NCBI GenBank assembly: GCA_004154925.1
Contig: QJNS01000106.1
Location: 1-64,000, forward strand
From: Monosporascus cannonballus
Lineage: Eukaryota > Ascomycota > Sordariomycetes > Xylariales
Length of the DNA stretch: 64,000 nt
Direction of reading: 5' to 3'
In this document: in pieces, positions 1 to 10,559 of the stretch
Layout: the number at the start of each line of letters is the position of its first letter
Position numbering within the stretch: position 1 is the first letter of the stretch
The notes under the pieces: model-generated
What the model was told of the DNA's origin: nothing
What the model saw: only the letters and a program-made list of their open reading frames with translations
The model's database searches: none
Program-made: the position numbers and the translations under genes

Positions 1-92
<92 letters not shown>

Positions 93-133
93 CCCGCCCC
101 CGCCCCCCCCCCCCCCCGGCCCCCCCCCCCGGG
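1..133. repeat. Poly-C low-complexity tract
   Basis: The window opens with 91 consecutive C residues, followed by further C runs broken by single G's up to about position 133. It does not resemble a telomere repeat. Similar poly-C/poly-G runs flank the N gap near 40.87 kb, so this may mark an assembly or scaffold junction rather than biology. Confidence 0.9.
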
Positions 134-605
134 CGCAGGCTGCTATGCAAGGCACATCAGATACAGCCCATTTGCCGAAGAGACAGAAATACATCAATCA
201 TGTATACACACTGATAATACCGATTCCCGTGAGGGACCGTATGAGACAGTTGGAATAATTCAAAGAAAAACGGAAAGTGTTTGGTTCATGCAACGTGTCC
301 GTTTAGATACCTACTTGTAATCGGGTTAATTACGTACCTAATCTAATCCCCCTGATTGCGGCCGGGGTAGAAGCAGCAGATGCCAAGATGCCAAGAAATG
401 TTTAGTATTGGAAAGTTCCACTGCATATTTGTCAGGGTTTTTTATGAAGCTTCGGAGGCGCTAAAAATACCCAAAAGGCTAATGCAGCTTTCGTAATGAA
501 AAAAGAAGGTCTGGCATGGCACTTCGTATGCTCCTCGACCGTTGAGTTTCCCGACCCTCTCGTCATGACCTGGCCGTAAACCTCCCACACCTCGCGCCCC
601 GCAAA
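134..605. other. Gene-free stretch upstream of the Per1 gene
   Basis: No supported coding sequence. It presumably holds the promoter and 5' UTR of the downstream plus-strand gene, with no element I can name. TACCTA-type hexamers occur near 308 and 335. Confidence 0.5.
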
Positions 606-1896
606 ATGGCGCCACGATCATCGCGTACGGGATTCCGCTCCCTGCTGGTACTGCTGCTCGTTCTCTGCCTGTTTCTGAGGACAACGGATGCCTCGCTTGG
701 TGACAGGCTGCCGGAGTTCAAAAAATGCATCAAGGTACGTACGAAGATGCCTGTCTGACTTATGTGACACTGCCTGCGTCACCCGCCCCTGACATCAAGC
801 TTGTTGTTATCGGCAATCCCAGTATCTATTGCATACGCACATGCCTGTGATACGACCGAGTCCGCTGACCATCTGTCCCCCTTTATTTATAGGTATGCGA
901 GCGTGAGAACTGCGATCCGGACCGAAACCCTACCCCCATCCGTAAGCAGCCCCCTTAGCCTCGTATCGGGGAGAAATCGAAGCACGAAAGTCCTGACGCA
1001 TGTGTGTCCCTTACGCAGCCCTCCACCGCCGCCTCCTCCTCTGGACCTGCCCGAAGGAATGCGACTACACGTGCCAGCACATCATCACGGCGCGGCGGCA
1101 GGCGGCGGGGAAGAAGGTCACGCAGTTCCACGGCAAGTGGCCGTTCGTGCGGGTGCTGGGGATGCAGGAGCCGTTCTCGGTGCTGTTCAGCCTGGGCAAC
1201 CTGTGGGCGCACCACTGGGGGCTGGCCAAGGTGCGGCGCGAGATCCCCGCCGGGTATCCCCTGCGGTGGTACTACGAGCTGTTCGGCGTCGTCGGCGTGG
1301 CGACGTGGATCTTCAGCGCCGTCTTCCACGCGCGCGACTTTGGCCTCACCGAGGAGCTCGACTACTTCGCCGCCGGCGGCAGCGTCCTCTACGGCCTGTA
1401 CTACGCCACCGTGCGCGTCTTCCGCCTCGACCGCCCCCGCCGCCGCGCCCACCTGCGCCTCTGGACCCTCGTCTGCTGCTGCCTCTACGCCGCGCACGTC
1501 GCCTACCTCAAGTTCTGGCGCTGGAACTACACCTACAACATGACCGCCAATGTCATCATTGGCGTTCTGCAGAACTCCCTCTGGGCCTACTTCAGCTACG
1601 CGAGGTGGAAGGAGAGCCGCCGCCCCTGGGCCGTCCTGCCGGGCGTCGCCGTGACCTGGATCATGCTGGCTATGAGCCTAGAGCTGCGGGACTTCCCGCC
1701 GTTGTGGGGAGCCCTCGATGCGCATAGCCTCTGGCACCTGGGCACCATCATCCCCATCATGTTGTGGTATATGTAAGGAGTTGCAATTTTTTTCTCCGTT
1801 GGGTGGCCTGAGCTGACCATGCACAGTTGGATGATCAAAGATTCTCAGGATGTTATAGTCAACAATGGCATCATCCCGAAAGATACAAGAGCCTGA
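606..1896 (+). CDS. PER1: Per1/PGAP3-like GPI-phospholipase, GPI-anchor lipid remodelling
   Basis: Four exons are inferred: 606-734, 893-941, 1019-1772 and 1827-1896, giving about 333 residues. The protein starts with a hydrophobic signal-like segment (residues 9-25). A cysteine-rich lumenal part follows (VCERENCD, then WTCPKECDYTC), and then several membrane segments. The cysteine pattern, the HGKWPF motif and the late HSLWHLGT motif are hallmarks of the Per1/PGAP3 family. That family removes an acyl chain from GPI anchors in the ER or Golgi. The last intron (1773-1826) removes a stop codon that would otherwise end the protein at LWYM. The new end reads KDSQDVIVNN..., which fits the family C-terminus. 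Third-position GC is very high in exon 3. The length is close to the 357 residues of yeast Per1. Family assignment is firm; exon borders are inferred. Confidence 0.93.
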
Positions 1897-3556
1897 TTGA
1901 CTGTATTATACATTGATTCGGGTCAAGTGGTTTAAGGCCATTAATGGGTCGGGGAGACACATCATCCTGTGTCACAAGTGGCCACGTTACTCGGAGTTCT
2001 GGAGTCATAACGTCTAATCGTCAATGGAATACAGTCTTTTGCTTCATATTGTATAGCTCAACAGCTCTTGACGGCTCACAAAATTGGGGCGCTGCTGCTA
2101 ATTCAGAGTACTTAGCGCCCATGGTTGTCATTCTCTCGGTACGATGACAACTACTGTATACTAGAAGACTGTCCGTCAAATACATCAAGAATACAAAATA
2201 CGATGAGTGCTCGTGCCCTGACACCTAGATTGTCATTCCATAGCCCGTACTTACTTACCTGATCTAGAAAGCTAGCCGCCTCGTAGATCCGGGCACCGCG
2301 AACCTAGACGTAGAAAGACACACATCAGCACAACATCCAAGCGACATGTGTCTCAGCACGTAGAGAAGCTCCTCCCGCAACGCCAGGAATCAGAAACCAG
2401 ATTGATCTAAGCATAACAAAACATCCCCACCTCCCCGCCGGGCCCCAGCGCAGCCCGCCCCGACACCAAGCACCGCGGCAGCACATGACGATGCACACGC
2501 GGTGCCCATACCGCCAGGGCGGGAGACGCGGGAGCGCGCGACGGGGCACGGCCCGAGGGCGCGCGGCCGGAACGAGTTCCGTCCAGCGCGCCGGAGACGG
2601 TCTCATACGGCTCTTCCTATGTAGAATAAAGGTAGGTTGGACACTTTCGTGTCGGGGTCATCATTTGATAGGGCGATGCGCGAGGCAAAAATAGCATATG
2701 TCAGAGGGAACTTACTGCAGGCAGCTAGCTGATGATGGATATGCAAATACCAAAGAATGATCCCCTGTCGTATTTCTGCGGCGTGAAAGGTTTGGGATAC
2801 GATGGGCGCGAATGGCGTGGCCTGGCGTGTTGGGGGGATTATTTGGTGAACCGGAACAGGTACAGGTTGGTTGGTTTGTTGGAGCAAAATCTTTCTCATG
2901 AAATACTGGGTCTCACAGAGGTGGAGCTCCTGGCAGCGAGAGACTGGCAGCTGGCAGCAATTGGGAGCTAGCTTCGTCGTGCGCCGCTCTGCAACATAGC
3001 GAGCCCATCTAATAGGAGAACTTCAAGGGTCACTCGAAGTCGACCATCGGCAACAAGATTAACGGTCAAGTTTCCCCTTGTTATAAACAGTATTGTCTAG
3101 ACCACGAGTCACTTGATTTGTTTGGCTCAAGAGGACATTATTTGTACTGATTATTTCTTATTGAGGTACGCCTTGCATTTCGTGTCCTATCATTCCTAAC
3201 CAATGCCAGCTTGATCAGATCCTTAACAGGTTACTGACCGTCAGGCTTGCATCCACAGCTATTGCTCCCGGCCAAAACTAGATCCATGAAATCAAGGAAA
3301 GCAAGCTCATGTAACCGGCAACGTAGATTTGTGCAGAGGCCTGGACACGACTTCATCTACCAGTGTCTTAATCTCCTAAATCGTTGCTCTAATCTCGAGC
3401 CAATCTGAAAAGAACAAGACAATTCCGTCTTCTAACTCATCATCATTATTATCGTAACTCTCACGAAACAGCCATGAATTAGCGGAGAATCTCAATCACA
3501 CAAGTCTTTGTGATGGTTTGTGGTTGTACTGTCATGTTCGAGCTGGGCATCCCCAC
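1897..3556. other. Gene-free convergent spacer
   Basis: This lies between the 3' ends of the Per1 gene and the C2H2 gene. Short open frames exist (one of 98 codons on the minus strand at 2603-2899 has a true ATG), but none has recognisable motifs or splice structure. I see nothing else in it. Confidence 0.5.
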
Positions 3557-5938
3557 TTAGTGGTGATTGGGAAAGGCATGGAAGTCTGAGGCCGCCCAGT
3601 CCATCTGTTGATTGTAGTCAATGCTAAAATCTTGAGATGAGGGCTGGGTAAAGCCGCCGGCAAGGCTGGGAGCGAACAGGTTGTCGAACTCTTCTTGTTT
3701 GCTCATGCCGTTCGGTGGGAAGAGTAAAAAATCTTCGCCGAGCTGACCAGTACACGAGTAGTCTTCGAACCCTTCATCAACCTCCGCCATGGAGGTAGGC
3801 GTGTAAAGCATGGCGTTACCCTGGCCTACGGGAGAGATGTGTGCCGCAGGAGGGTGTAGAGCCGGCTCAGATGGGAAATTCGAGAAAACCTCCATGCCGG
3901 CCTTGTTATAAATATGGTTCGGCGGCGTCGGCATTTGGACGTGGGCGCCGTAGATGTCTTCGAACTGACCAGTGAACTCGGGGCTGAGATCCTGATAAGC
4001 ATTGAACTGACCGCCATCAGTAGATGGGGTGGGGTTGTCGATCGGGGAGAAATCTTCCGAGAAATCGAGCTGAATCTCACCGTCGTACAACGATGGCTCG
4101 AGGTTGGCATTGAACTCCTCCGACGTGGGGTAGGCGGGGAAGTTGGTGTGGTTGAGACGGTCGAGTTGGTGGAACGGGAAGACAGTCTCCTCCGGGGGAG
4201 TCATGGCCAGGTTTGAATGATCGCTGCTCGGGGTTGGGAGATTGCCGATAAGAGGGGTGTGTTTGGCAGAGTTATCGGACTTAGCTTCGCCCTTCTTAGA
4301 GCTGCCATTCGATTTGGTCCGGACGTACGTCCAGCCATGTGCTTTCTCCATGTGCTGCTTGCAGTTTGACTCCCGCTTCGACTTGTAGGGACAGGGTTTG
4401 AATTTGCACTCGTACATTGGGGGGGAAGCCGAATGCTTGTCATTGACATGACGATCCATCTCCTTCTCGGTGGGCCATCCAAACTCGTGATATTTGCAGG
4501 TGGGAATAGGGCACTTCCAGGGCCGCGAGTGAGTCTTCTCGTGTTTGGTAAGGTCACAGGGTCGCTTGAACTCTTTATTGCAACCCGGCTCCTTGCATTT
4601 TTTGGGGGCAAGCTCCTCGGGGCTGGCGTTCTTCTTTCGCCGAGCCATAGATCGCATGATTTCTTCCTCATCCTCAAGCTGCTGGCTCATCGATCGCTTG
4701 AAGCGGATCGGGCCTTTTGGTTCCTCATCAACGTATTCGACCGGCTGGCCAGTAGCGATTGAGATGGCTTTGCCGTTCTTTTTAACTCTGACTAACTCCG
4801 CCGGGCGCCCATTCTTGGTAAGACCGCCCATGAGTTTAACTTCGTCGCTCCTGAGAGTAGAGTTAGTAGCTGTAGACCATGGAAAGGAGCTTTGGGTGGC
4901 GCACGGGTCGACATCCATCTCATCTAGTGATTCACCAGATGCCTGTCTATCACGGGCCTCTTTCATCTGCTGTGCGTGCTGGCGGATCTGTTCGACAAGG
5001 TCAATGAAATAGCCGTGGTTGTAAGGCCGATCGTGAGGTCGAGTTTGTTCGCGGTCGGGCAGATATTCAACGGTCGCTTGGATGCATCGGATGGAAGAAA
5101 GGCAGAAGTCAAGGTACAGCTCGGCAGTTTTGGCCCTTTCCTTCACGCACAACGCCCGATAAGTAACTCCCCACACTCCCGGGTCTTTGATGAATTGACT
5201 CACTGGTGCCATAAAAATTAGGGTCTTTTCGAGGTCCCTGAGACAAACGATCTGCTTCTCCTGGATCCTTCTGGGACAATCAAGGATGATGGGCCGGAAC
5301 TCCTTCAACGACCGCTTTGCTAACAATGGCCGCAACGTATGTTCATGGATACGGCTGACGGCACGATCACTAAGACGCGGGATACTCTCGGCCTTGATGG
5401 TTACGGCAGAGCAGTTGATAGCCGACACACCGGATGATGCGGTTTCCTTCTTCTCGTTGATTGAAGCAATGGAGGATCCAAGTCCGCTGTCAGACTCGTG
5501 GTGTCTGGAGGAGCGGCGGTGACGGGGACGGAGCACGCGGCGGTCCGTCACCGCCATGTTGGAAGCATTTGAAGCCATCGTACCGTCTAGAACGGTATGA
5601 TCTAGAACTCCTCGAGGAATGGGTAGGCTGTTGTCACGGAAAGAGCGGCGAGGCGGCGCACTATCCGACTTGGTATCTGCCAGGGTGTCTTCAATACGGC
5701 CGATGGCAATGGCAGCACGGCGACGATGAGCATCGAGGACATCATCCAGATTCGTCTGCGAGCGACGAGGCAGTGATGGAACCCTAAAGACAGGAGCCGG
5801 CGGAGTAGGCGGAGGTGTAGTGGGTGAATGAAAGGTCGCACCCTTCCGGAGAGTCAGGTTGGTCTGAAGCTTCAGGCCATTGGGGGCGTCTGAGTCCTGG
5901 CGACGTGCCGGAGTCCTTCGAGGATTGGAAAAGGACAT
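3557..5938 (-). CDS. C2H2 zinc-finger transcription regulator
   Basis: A single uninterrupted frame of 793 residues starts at an ATG. Three zinc fingers sit mid-protein: residues 448-470 (CX4CX12HX3H), 476-502 (CX4CX15HX4H, with a long loop holding FGWPTEKEMDRH) and 511-534 (CX4CX12HX4H). The N-terminal 180 residues are Ser/Pro/Arg-rich and look disordered. Residues 195-300 form a compact, hydrophobic, predicted helical region that looks like a separate folded domain. The C-terminal 230 residues are acidic and Pro/Ser/Asn-rich, as in activation domains. A nuclear DNA-binding role is inferred from the fingers. The family is widespread in filamentous fungi as far as I recall, but I cannot attach a characterised name. 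The upstream side is a long gene-free region that could hold a long 5' UTR. Confidence 0.88.
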   Translation of the reverse strand: MSFSNPRRTPARRQDSDAPNGLKLQTNLTLRKGATFHSPTTPPPTPPAPVFRVPSLPRRSQTNLDDVLDAHRRRAAIAIGRIEDTLADTKSDSAPPRRSFRDNSLPIPRGVLDHTVLDGTMASNASNMAVTDRRVLRPRHRRSSRHHESDSGLGSSIASINEKKETASSGVSAINCSAVTIKAESIPRLSDRAVSRIHEHTLRPLLAKRSLKEFRPIILDCPRRIQEKQIVCLRDLEKTLIFMAPVSQFIKDPGVWGVTYRALCVKERAKTAELYLDFCLSSIRCIQATVEYLPDREQTRPHDRPYNHGYFIDLVEQIRQHAQQMKEARDRQASGESLDEMDVDPCATQSSFPWSTATNSTLRSDEVKLMGGLTKNGRPAELVRVKKNGKAISIATGQPVEYVDEEPKGPIRFKRSMSQQLEDEEEIMRSMARRKKNASPEELAPKKCKEPGCNKEFKRPCDLTKHEKTHSRPWKCPIPTCKYHEFGWPTEKEMDRHVNDKHSASPPMYECKFKPCPYKSKRESNCKQHMEKAHGWTYVRTKSNGSSKKGEAKSDNSAKHTPLIGNLPTPSSDHSNLAMTPPEETVFPFHQLDRLNHTNFPAYPTSEEFNANLEPSLYDGEIQLDFSEDFSPIDNPTPSTDGGQFNAYQDLSPEFTGQFEDIYGAHVQMPTPPNHIYNKAGMEVFSNFPSEPALHPPAAHISPVGQGNAMLYTPTSMAEVDEGFEDYSCTGQLGEDFLLFPPNGMSKQEEFDNLFAPSLAGGFTQPSSQDFSIDYNQQMDWAASDFHAFPNHH

Positions 5939-8924
5939 GTTGACTATAGGAGTCCTGCTGGAGGGGTATAGCTAAGTTTAATGAAGGATATAATAACTGT
6001 GTCAAGACACCATGCAGTTAGCACCCTCCTGCAGTACAGGGCTGGGCCTCTCTATGTGAGTCACACGACTTTATGGCATACCGAACAGATGATGGCCTGA
6101 GGAATCCAGAGTCATATCACAATCGTCGAACAGAGATTGGTCAATCAATACAAGATAGTGGTGAGTTTGAGACAGATGGGAATAGACCAGATGGAAATGA
6201 GGGTCAGGGAAGAACGGGAAGAAGTGGCCTTACTTTAAGGCAAGCACAAGGAGCCGTGATGGCTATACTGCAACCGGGTTGGTGGGTCGACGGACGCAAT
6301 ACCTGACCTCGACGAGAATAGACTGGGTACGAGCAAGCCAGCTGGCTTCTTCAAACCCAGGAGATCAGTTCAGAGGTTATCCTCACAAACGAGCCATGGG
6401 TAAGACGAAGAGCCAACGAAGCGGTGGGAATCGGGTGACGGCGGGGAAGTCGACTTCCTCGAGCCAGCAACTCGAGTAGAGACAGATACAACGGTGGTAG
6501 CGAGATGCGAAAAGAGGCTTCTTGGACAGGATAAAAGAGAGGTTCAAGGGGCGAGTTCGAGATGGGGGGATGCAGAAGACGATGAACAACAGGCCAGCAA
6601 CACAAGGGAGAAAGACTGACTCTTCTTCGTCCTCGATGACGGGAACTTGTTCCGCTCAAAAGGATGGAGATTTAGGCAGCAGCCTTGGGGACCCCTGTTT
6701 CGTCGATCTCGCTACAGGGGAGTGAGCTTGTTCTGAGTGGGCGGGCTGTCAATGGTGGCATTAGATAAGGTGGATACCCTGGATATGGACTTAGCGGAAA
6801 CTTAAGCATATGTCTCCGACGGGGCCGGCCACATCTTCTCCCAACGTTCCCCCGATTCAAATGTTGTGCCTCGATTAAAACATCAGCACCAACACCGAAC
6901 CGACGAACCTTTTGATTTTGGGATGTCTGACCTCTCGAGGGAATAAATCGAACTGAAGTAACCTCATCTCCGTCTATGATATTGCGAAAATCATCCTGAT
7001 ACTTCTACATTAACAAAGCCTACTTCCCCGTTGCCTCCTCTGCTTGTCCCTCGCTAAATATGCTGCGAGTGCTGCGCCATCCAACAGGCCCAGAAAACGC
7101 CTTATACTAGCCCCTTTTTGGACGGTAGGATTCCTGGTGAAGTTCCACCTCCTAATGCCAGCTGAGAGGATCAGCAATGTCCCGAACCAAACATCAGCAG
7201 AAACGCGCTCAACGAGTTGGTTGATCGACCATCTTTGTGTCATCCAGTGTCTGAGCGCTATCGATTGTAAAACAAGGCTTCTGTATTCCTTGAGTGGAAT
7301 TGTTGTCGATACACAACTTCTCGCAAATCAATGTTGTGGTTTACAATAGCGAGGTCCTTAATCAACCTATTCCATGAGAACTGGCATCTAATTTGCACCC
7401 CCAACTTCTAAGCCACAGTCAGGAATACCTATCTTAGGTACTTAAACCATCTGTCAACATTCGTTTCAATTAATAATACTTAGAGTCTAGACGCGTATCG
7501 TCTTCCGTAGTCCTACGTACACGAGACATGGAGAGGATGAGGAACTCTACATACCCCCTACCTCTCTCCATTACCATGCTCATTGTGCAACAGGAGGCGC
7601 ATGTCACCGTTTATTTAACTTGAGTCCTTGATAGGGCTTGGTGCTCAACTGACATGACATCATGGAGAATTGCATGGAATCGTTTCCATAGGGCTGCATT
7701 AAGGATTGACGCCCTTCATCCAGGAAGATCACTGGGCAGTTCTTGATTGAACGCAAACAGTCATCCAGCCACTAGCCTGATCCTCTTCATGCATATGTAA
7801 CCCCGCTACAAAGGTCGATATTTGTGCCTCTTTGCGGAAACGCACAGGTCCTACATCCACAAATGCTCAACGAGCTTGTAGAGTACGATGCAATACGTCC
7901 ACACATTCCAAGATGGGATCCGTTCTGGATTGACTATGGTTCACACCATCCGGATCTTCCCGAACTCAGTGGAGCAGATGTTTATTTGAGTCCAAGTATT
8001 CGCAACTTTTTTCGTGCTTCGTAAACAACCAAGGAAAAGCAACAAACAGTGACGCAAATTCCCGACTTCTTGTCTTCGGTTGACTCTCTTGGTGGTCATT
8101 ATTCGTCAGCAGAAGACGCGGCCCTCCTTTGTTACGGCTAGGACATCCCAAGGCACCTATTTACCGTCTCAAACGTCTCAGGGGAAGCTGCGTTGCAGGG
8201 CGCTTGGTAAGGTAAGGTTATCTCAAACCCCGCCGTCCTTGGTCGATCTAGCGAGTAAAAGCTTGTCCCGCCTTTCCTCCTTTGTATGCAACCCCCATAC
8301 ATTGGCCCAGTTGTCAATGTGCAATGAGGAGCCCCGGGGCACCGAGGTGGTGACTCAGTGTCCGAAGTTTACGGCACAGGTACCCGAAAAGTAGGAAACA
8401 AGGTAATTGTTGCGATTCTTCAGCACCTTTGAACCCCGCAATCCAAAATTGATTCGAGGAAAGAAAACTGGCCTCAAACATTGGCTAAAATGAATCCTTC
8501 ATGCAAAGACACGTATGCATCAGAGGTGCGCTGCATCGATACGCCACTTGGTAATCAGATGACGGGTTGTGGTGGTCGTCAGCCCTATCGGTGATTCGGC
8601 CAGCCACTTCCTCCGTACGAGAACATACATAACTCTGTGCGTTTAACGTCGAATCAACTCGCTGCGAGCCCAATCAAACTCCAGCAAATTCCGGAGCCTG
8701 GGTGGCTGCTCTTGGCCGCCGCTACTTTCTAAGTTATCACTACCCAAGAGACATATGTAACACCACGACATTTATTGATATTCGGGTCACCGGCTTGGAA
8801 TTACTTGCATTTCGTGCCCATAACCGGATCATAATAGCGTCTTAAGCTCTTTCTAGGGACCGTCCAAATGCTGTCGCCTAACGGTGGACGAGGCTATACT
8901 CTCTCCCCCCATATCTCCAATGCC
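5939..8924. other. Long gene-poor spacer of about 3 kb
   Basis: No gene is supported. The proximal 0.9 kb is pyrimidine-rich on the minus strand and is probably promoter and leader of the C2H2 gene. A 66-codon frame at 7824-8024 (+) has protein-like composition but no ATG and no family match (listed separately). The rest shows only short random frames. Confidence 0.5.
7824..8024 (+). other. Possible coding fragment, unrecognised
   Basis: A 66-codon frame opens with GTG and has no ATG. Its translation contains stretches such as LNELVEYDAIRPHIPRWDPF, with the balanced aromatic, acidic and proline content of a folded protein. No splice-supported extension was found on either side. It could be a relic exon or chance. 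Confidence 0.15.
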
Positions 8925-10559
8925 TTACACCTCCGAGCCGTCCTTCTCCTCGGTGACAACACCCCTCTGGTCTACATTTCCTCTCCACTTCTTGAAATCT
9001 CTGGCAGGAAGACCTAGCCGGAACATTTCGTCGATCTCCCCAACACTCCGTCCCTTCATTTCGGGGATATAAATCCACGAGACTATGACTGCAATTGCAG
9101 AAAGCCCGGCGAACACAAAACCAGTTTTGGCCTTAAGGTTGCCAGCGTCGGGGTTGAATATATATGGCAAGATGAAGCTCATGAGAATTGATGAAATCTG
9201 TGCCCCAACGCCACCCACAGCCTGAGACTTCGATCTAAGCCTCAATGCGCTGGTTTCGCCCATGATTGCATATCCGGCTGGCCAGCAGCCGATGCCGCAC
9301 ACGACGATGATAATGTTCATAGATATAGCCGCATAGAGGATGGCTGGCGGCGTCGACCAGAAGCCCGAGATTCCCATTGATCCCCAGAGCAGGCAGGCAA
9401 TGGCTATGGTAATACACGTCAATTTCCTTCGCCCTACCCTTGACAATACCCAGATGCTGGCTCCATTCGCCAAAAGACCAAGGACAATGCCGCTGATCAG
9501 GAACATCAAGCTTGCTTTCGAGTCCATGCCGACAGTTTGAAGGAAGTAGCTCGCACTCGATAGAAGGCCGAGCCCGAAAAGAGCTGGTAGTATGTTGACG
9601 AAGAGGATAATCCCGGTTCTCCTGCGATGCGCGGCGTTGAAGCAGTCCATGAATGTCACCTCACGGGACATTGCCTTTTCATTCTCGACATTGAACGCGA
9701 TCTTCTCCAATGCCGCCGTAGCACTAACTCTGGGTTCGAAAAGTCGCTTGGCCGCGTCGAGGGCCTTGTCCATCTGGCCTCTGCGGACGAGATATGCAGG
9801 GCTTTCAGGGAGTACGAACGACAAAATTAACGGTGCCGCAGAGAGCGCCCACTGTGATCCAAAGGCCGCGACGTAACCCTTGCTGGTCTCATGGCCTTCG
9901 ATCGAGAAGACCACCGCAGAGCCGATAAGCTGGCCCATGAGGGTGAAAGTAGGGAATAGAGCCATCATTGGACCACGGAGCGATGTAGGTGCGTTTTCAG
10001 AGACGTAAGTCAAGGCCTGGATCTTGATAACCCCGATAGAGAAACCTTGGATAGTCTTCCCAAGCAAGAAGACGCCCCTCCTCGCTTCCACGTTACTGGG
10101 CGTGTTCGCGACGAATATTATGACCACGGCAATGGCGGAGATGATGCTACCGATCATCAAGCTATGTCTTCTTCCGATGCGATCCTGTAACCACCCTCCC
10201 GTAACGGACCCCAGAGTAGATCCCAGCGGACCGAATGAGAGCCACAACGATAACCATGTGGCCGGGAAGATATAGTCACCGTTAAAGAGCTCGCCAAAGT
10301 CTCTCTGGAAGGCGGGCACGGCAGTTATTGAACCGACAACAACGAGATCGTACCCCCAAAGAAGGATGGCGGTCGTGAGAGCCAGGCAGTATCCTGCCAC
10401 CCTGGGGTAGCGCCGGATGGCTTGTCCCAATGGTAGGTCTTCGTCATTTTTGACTGAGTTTCTATCGCTGCTGGTGTCTTCTGTTATAGCTTCTGTTGTG
10501 TCTAGCTTCATGTCGGCTCCAGGAGAGGCTGATGGTTCGTAGTGATCTGGCACTGTCAT
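8925..10559 (-). CDS. MFS sugar (alpha-glucoside-type) transporter
   Basis: One exon encodes 544 residues from the ATG at 10559; an open frame extends further upstream but only with a GTG. About 12 membrane segments follow a roughly 75-residue cytosolic N-terminus. Sugar-porter signatures are present: GGWLQDRIGRR after TM2, PESPAYLVRRG before the central loop, LSRVGRR in the second half, and PEMKGRSVGEIDEMF near the C-terminus (variant of PETKG). The substrate is likely a sugar, and an alpha-glucoside is my best guess from overall resemblance to the maltose-permease branch. It would act at the plasma membrane by proton symport, as family members do. It stands alone, with no glycosidase or regulator beside it to pin down the substrate. 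Confidence 0.9.
   Translation of the reverse strand: MTVPDHYEPSASPGADMKLDTTEAITEDTSSDRNSVKNDEDLPLGQAIRRYPRVAGYCLALTTAILLWGYDLVVVGSITAVPAFQRDFGELFNGDYIFPATWLSLWLSFGPLGSTLGSVTGGWLQDRIGRRHSLMIGSIISAIAVVIIFVANTPSNVEARRGVFLLGKTIQGFSIGVIKIQALTYVSENAPTSLRGPMMALFPTFTLMGQLIGSAVVFSIEGHETSKGYVAAFGSQWALSAAPLILSFVLPESPAYLVRRGQMDKALDAAKRLFEPRVSATAALEKIAFNVENEKAMSREVTFMDCFNAAHRRRTGIILFVNILPALFGLGLLSSASYFLQTVGMDSKASLMFLISGIVLGLLANGASIWVLSRVGRRKLTCITIAIACLLWGSMGISGFWSTPPAILYAAISMNIIIVVCGIGCWPAGYAIMGETSALRLRSKSQAVGGVGAQISSILMSFILPYIFNPDAGNLKAKTGFVFAGLSAIAVIVSWIYIPEMKGRSVGEIDEMFRLGLPARDFKKWRGNVDQRGVVTEEKDGSEV

Noticed and set aside
1..133. Telomere at the window start
   Set aside because: Pure C run without TTAGGG/CCCTAA repeats.
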